From Conoideocrella luteorostrata (lineage: Eukaryota > Ascomycota > Sordariomycetes > Hypocreales > Clavicipitaceae): a DNA stretch of 64,000 nucleotides. The DNA is taken from positions 62,001 to 126,000 of the forward strand of contig JASWJB010000016.1 in the NCBI GenBank assembly GCA_032433595.1. The letters run 5' to 3'. Made by a program: the position numbers and the translations under genes. Shown here piece by piece: positions 59,524 through 64,000 of this stretch (position 1 is the first letter of the stretch; each line of letters starts with the position of its first letter). The notes under the pieces were generated by a model that saw nothing but the letters and a program-made list of their open reading frames with translations, was not told the origin of the DNA and searched no databases.

Positions 59524-61244
59524 TTAATTGTCGATGTGGTTAAGGCTCATATATCGCTGTGTACTGGATGCTGTTGATGCAGTGGACGGAGATAAGTCAG
59601 ACCAGCTAAAATCGGAGTCTCCGCCAGAGCCAATGAAATTAAAATAATTCTGGCCTATCTGGTGGGTTGGAAATACCGTGCTCATCTGTTGAGCTGAGCA
59701 GTGGCTGTTGTTTGCCAAGTAGGTGGCAAATGCAGCCCTGTTTTCTGCCATATTTATGCCCCCATTCAATCTGCCCATACCCGGAGCTATCAAGGTCTCC
59801 TCCGATATGGTCATGTTGAACCCAGGGGTAATTCTGAATAGCCCGTCAGAATATCCTGGAGTGGTGGGAGGCGTGCGCAGAGTAGGGTCCGAGATGACAA
59901 GATCAGGTGGTGTATATTTGCCGTTCAAAGAGTAAAGTGCTGACGCAAGGGCACCAGCCTCTTGTGATTGCAGAGCGACGGGAGTATCAGGTGTAGGGGG
60001 AGCTGAAGATCCGTGGCGACCTGCTGTATGGGGAGAAGGACGACGTTGAAAGAGATCATCTGCGTTCCTGTCAAAGAAGGGACTTCGAGGAGTGGCAACA
60101 CTCTTCTTTATGCGTCCGGATCCTGTACTGGAAGACACCCTTCGCATAGAGGCTGTCTGTTCTCCCCTCCTACAATTATCGTAGGTCCTAGCAGTATATG
60201 ATTTGCTGCGACCACCTCCAATTGACAATGGAGCGGGACGCCGATTGCGGCGAGAGGCAATGTCAACTGCATCCGGCGACCCCGCGTCAGAAGGCGATGA
60301 ACCAGCGCTCATGTCCATATCCAAACCACGGTCATAGCTTTCCATATTTTGCTGTTTGTGTTCTGTTGCGGCGAAATCAAGAAAGAACTGGCGATCCTGT
60401 AGTTTGGTATTGGCTCCGAGCAGGGACCCCTCCTGCACAGAGAAGTAGTCATCCATCTGATCTGAGAGGGCGCAGGTATCATCATCGTCTTCATCTTGCA
60501 TGGGCTTGACCTTGAGTAGGTTATATTTTGTCGGATCAAGAGAGCCCGTCATCTCCTGCTTGATGGGAAGTGGAATGGGCGAGAGGAGATCTGACTCGCC
60601 ACTCTGGCTAGCCTCGCTAGTGGCATCTGGCAGAGACTGCTCAGAGGGTGATTGAGAGGCTTCAGCAAATTGTTTCAGGTTTGTTGCCGGTTGAGGAAAC
60701 GGAGCACTAGAGGCAACGAGATCGCATTGACGACTGCTCTCAGGTTGCGGGCCATCACTGGCATCGCCCAGTTCCTTTTCCAGTCGCTGCTTGGCCTCAT
60801 ATTCTTTGATGTTATTCTCCTTCTTTTCGCGGGCCCGTCTGTTTTGGAACCAATTCTGTGTCAATCGTTAGCCTGGAATCGGTGACTAGGTGTAATGATG
60901 CGAGGTATATCCAGGGTAAACACACAAAGATTACTTACGTTGATTCGAGCATTATCTACTCTCATAGATTCGGCAAGGGCCTTTTTCGTAATGCTACTGG
61001 GCTTGTGGTTCTTCTGAAACTCCGTTTCTAAGACTTCAACTTCTTCCTTTGAGAGTCGTGGTTTGGACTCAGTACTTCTCGACATTTGTTGATGTTGAGA
61101 GAGACGGCTGTGATGTGTTTGGTATGCTTCCAATGAATCGGCAATATAAGCGGGATAGTTGGAGAACTGAGAGTAATTTGAGAATTGATCCGACATGCCG
61201 GAGTAAGACCATGACGGCCACTGCGGTTGGGAGAACGGTCCCAT
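59524..61244 (-). CDS. Homeobox transcription factor
   Basis: Two exons, complement(59524..60855, 60939..61244), encode 545 aa. The homeodomain spans about 58-116: KPRLSKEEVEVLETEFQKNH, then RVDNARIN-NWFQNRRAREKK. The 83-nt intron falls just before the invariant WFQNRR of the recognition helix. The N-terminus is Tyr/Ser/Gln-rich, and the long C-terminus is Ser/Pro-rich and disordered. It binds DNA in the nucleus. From memory the homeodomain resembles Htf1/Hox2-type factors that control conidiophore and phialide development in Fusarium and Magnaporthe. I leave the symbol empty because I could not compare sequences. Its 2.7-kb upstream region is the longest gene-free stretch outside the decayed first 10 kb, apart from the two other large gaps, which suits a developmental regulator. 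Confidence 0.9.
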
Positions 61245-64000
61245 ATTGTACGCCTTGCGTGATGGTGAACGAAATTAAGTGCCGGCTGTGAGGAAGCGGG
61301 TACCGAATAAGAGAACAAGAGATAGACAAAGAGGTCTTCCTTTACCTTGTTTCGATTACCCAGCACCTCGGCGTAAAGGAGTGTATATATAGATGTCTTC
61401 AATGAAGTACAAGGCAATATTCGCCGGAGAGAAGAGTTGACGTCGTGTATTTAAAATGGTCGAATGGTCAAGGGGAATTCCAAGATGGTTAATGGCGAGA
61501 TAGACTATCGAAAAGGGTACAGAGATATGAGACACAACTCTGTGTAGTGTCTTTGATCCCTCTTTGGTGACGATGTTAGTCAAGGGAGTAGTAACTAGAA
61601 ATTTCTTGATGGGGAGAGAAAATATTCGCGAGGGATTGGAAACTTGACGAGGGGCATGGAGGGTAGATGAAGGAAGGGAAGGACGAGTCTGTATATGGCG
61701 ACTGACTGTGTGTGTATTCCGGCAATGGCCCAGGCCCTTGCCATCCATCGTGGGCTGTGAGATGGCGTGGGTGGGAAGCAATGCGCACCGGCGGCCGGGG
61801 TGACGGCAAGCACAGCTACGACCCCTGCAGCAGCTGTTGACGGGCATCACTGACCACCCTGAGACCCAGGATCGAGAGCCCGGAGCACAGCGCAGAGCAA
61901 AGGAAAGTTAGCTGTGGCGGCACCTGTGGGCGGTGCCAGCTCCAAGTCAGGCAGGGTCGTTATCTTCTTTGGGTGATGGAGGGGAGAGTTTTGGTGGGCT
62001 CGGGACGGGGGGGCTGCACGGCGCAGGTGGACTGAACTGGGTGTTTGGGAGCGGGCGAGCAAGCGACTTGCGCAGGACAGGCTTGCGCGGGACAGGGGTG
62101 TGTCGGAAAGGTGGAAAGGTGGAAGGGGCAGCAGCAGTTCTGGGCCTCGCCAGACACCCTGCCTTTCCATTGTCGTCGTGGTCGGCGCGGTCGTCGCGTC
62201 CTGGACCTCACCCATCGAGACATCCATCGCCAGACCAGGCCGCATCGCGCACACACGTACGCACATTTTCAGAGCCCTCCGGAGCGACGCCCACTAACCG
62301 GGGACCGGGGAGGGTGTGGACGTTCAGGCGCTGTGGGCCGAGCACGAGCGGATGGGGGTGATGGGGGTGATGGGGAGTCCAGCAGAGGACAGCTGCCGCG
62401 GTGGCGGCGCGAGCCCCGTCCAGTGAGAAGCCCACCCTGGCAAGCTCCCTCGTCAAGGAGGACTGGGGCAGCTTCTCTGCAAGCTCCTCCTCCTCTCCAA
62501 CTAGTTAGTTGCGATGGAGCCGCGGGCGGGCCAGAGGTCAAGGACAGGACTGCTGAGTCTAGAGCCCCCTTGCCAGCGCCGTGGAGCGTTGTTAGCGTGC
62601 CTGTAGGGATCGCATGGCAATGGTACAGCGCGGACGCGATGGCCTGAGTCCCGCGTACCAGACACGGGGGCCTATAGCATTCGGCATCGCAGGACAGAAT
62701 ACGGAGTAGTACTCCGTAGAATAAGCAGTTCTGTCCTGGTATCAGCACAAGGCTGAAAATAGCGCAGGGTTGACGCGCAAGTCCTGTCCAAGGCTTTCCC
62801 TCTAGTGATTGATTGTGCTTCGTGGCGTCATGATGTGTCGTACACTGCAGTGCAGTGATATCGCTCCAAATTCTTTTTGTCCATTTTCGCACATGTTGGC
62901 TAGCGCGGAGCATAAACCTCGCACCAACAGCAAGAGGGCGAGCCAGTGAACGAACCGTGGAGCGTCAGATGTGACGGCAAGTAGAGACATTGCTTGGAGA
63001 AGAGGCAGTCCAGGAGTTCGTCACAGCCGGAGGGTGGCAGCCAAGCATGACTGGGCAGCCAACATGGATCTCAATGCATGCTCGTTGGAAGCCTCACTCT
63101 GTATCCTTCCAACCAACTTGCAGCCGCACTCCGCCCGGGCACCTCCTCTGACTTCCAATTGAGCCCTCGCAGCTCCTGGAGAGACTCAAGAGACGATGTC
63201 ATAACACAGTCATCCGCAACCGTGTAACAGCATCCGGCCGCATTGACAAGGCAGAGCTGATAAGACCTTGCCATCTTTGCATGAATTGCTTATGCACTTC
63301 TGCACTCCTGTTCTGGTGAACAACGTCGTGTATTGTTAGTGCGTGGATGCGACGGTGCGGTCATGCTTGGTTTCGTTGCAAGGCAAGTGCGAGTGGAAAC
63401 GAGGGCTGGGCGGGCTAACTAGTCAACGTCTGCAATCCTACTGCTAGTACTCCGTACTCACTCCCTGCTTGGCGGACACCAGCCAGGTCCTGTTTTGCTG
63501 CATACAATACCATACAATATAGTACTTTCCACCTTACTTTGCGGCGCCGTAGAATACAATTGACTTGGTGCAATTCACACGGCACACACGGCATGGCGAC
63601 TCCAGCATTGATGCAAGCTTTGTCGATGTCGCTGTAAAGCGCAATCAGCATCATGTTCGAACCACCAAACGGAGTTAGAGCCCGGGGAAAAGGAACCAAC
63701 TTCCTTGCGAAGTCTTTTTTATTACCCAGTTTTATCACACTCGGCCACACCTTACCCGTCAAGGCTCTTGTCGGCGGGTTCGGGCACTCGCTCTCGACCC
63801 CATCACCGGCGAGACAAGTTGATCCTCCTCACGGGCTCCATGGGAACTCCAGGCCCACAGCCGTGAAAGCGGCGTCAAGGCTCCTACACAAAACCCAATT
63901 CCCTGCAGCTCGCGTGGTACTCGTGGTGCAGGATGCATATCTCACGGTACATGTGCATCGCATTACGCATGCCAACGGGCATATTGTAGTCAAAACCTTC
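61245..64000. other. Upstream region of the homeobox gene, no supported gene
   Basis: The part to about 61850 is probably promoter and leader. It holds an ATG frame of 163 codons (61356-61847, minus) that resembles nothing known. 61860-62650 is GC-rich and open in several frames through base composition alone. Exact 9-mers lie at 62700-62708, 62710-62718 (inverted pair) and 63448-63456. Confidence 0.45.
62700..62718. repeat. Inverted pair TACGGAGTA-G-TACTCCGTA
   Basis: The two orientations of the dispersed 9-mer sit head to head with one base between them, giving a near-perfect 19-bp palindrome. Confidence 0.9.

Noticed and set aside
62045..62913. Long ORFs of about 200 codons on both strands
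   Set aside because: They sit in GC-rich DNA where stop codons are rare, they overlap each other in several frames, and no motif is seen.
1..64000. CRISPR array, operon or biosynthetic gene cluster
   Set aside because: No regularly spaced direct repeats, no co-directional enzyme set, and spliced eukaryotic genes throughout.

Overview
The window is nuclear DNA of a filamentous ascomycete, most likely a Sordariomycete and probably Hypocreales. The evidence is: short introns of about 50-120 nt (one of about 200 nt) with GT..AG ends and CTAAC/CTGAC-type branch points, protein families that are fungus-specific in this form (Trs65, Sld3, fungal Bet2), and wide intergenic gaps. Species is not determined. 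Exon borders were worked out by hand from reading frame, splice sites and family knowledge; no search was run.

Region 1 (1-10.4 kb) is gene-poor and decayed. It holds the C-terminal end of an unidentified protein, a badly broken NLR-like pseudogene (phosphorylase-type N-terminal domain plus TPR repeats), a broken flavin monooxygenase fragment, one intact small membrane-anchored Cys-rich gene, a 16-bp tandem repeat and a long imperfect hairpin.

Region 2 (10.4-61.2 kb) is conserved housekeeping DNA, with mostly alternating divergent and convergent genes: MSH3 (mismatch repair), a C2H2-like protein of unknown role, BET2 (Rab geranylgeranyltransferase beta), a RhoGAP, RRS1 (ribosome biogenesis), mS29/RSM23 (mitoribosome), MCM7 (replicative helicase), PEX1 (peroxisome import ATPase), MET22/HAL2 (PAP phosphatase), CHD1 (chromatin remodeller), RLI1/ABCE1 (ribosome recycling), PRP40 (splicing), TRS65 (TRAPPII), SLD3 (replication initiation) and a homeobox transcription factor.

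Region 3 (61.2-64 kb) is the long upstream region of the homeobox gene and has no gene I can support.

The genes do not form one pathway or a biosynthetic cluster. MSH3, MCM7, SLD3 and CHD1 all act on DNA or chromatin, but they are interspersed with unrelated genes. The least explained signal is a palindrome-like 9-mer, TACGGAGTA or its complement, present 16 times and always outside coding sequence, where about 0.5 would be expected by chance. I see no clear new multi-gene system.
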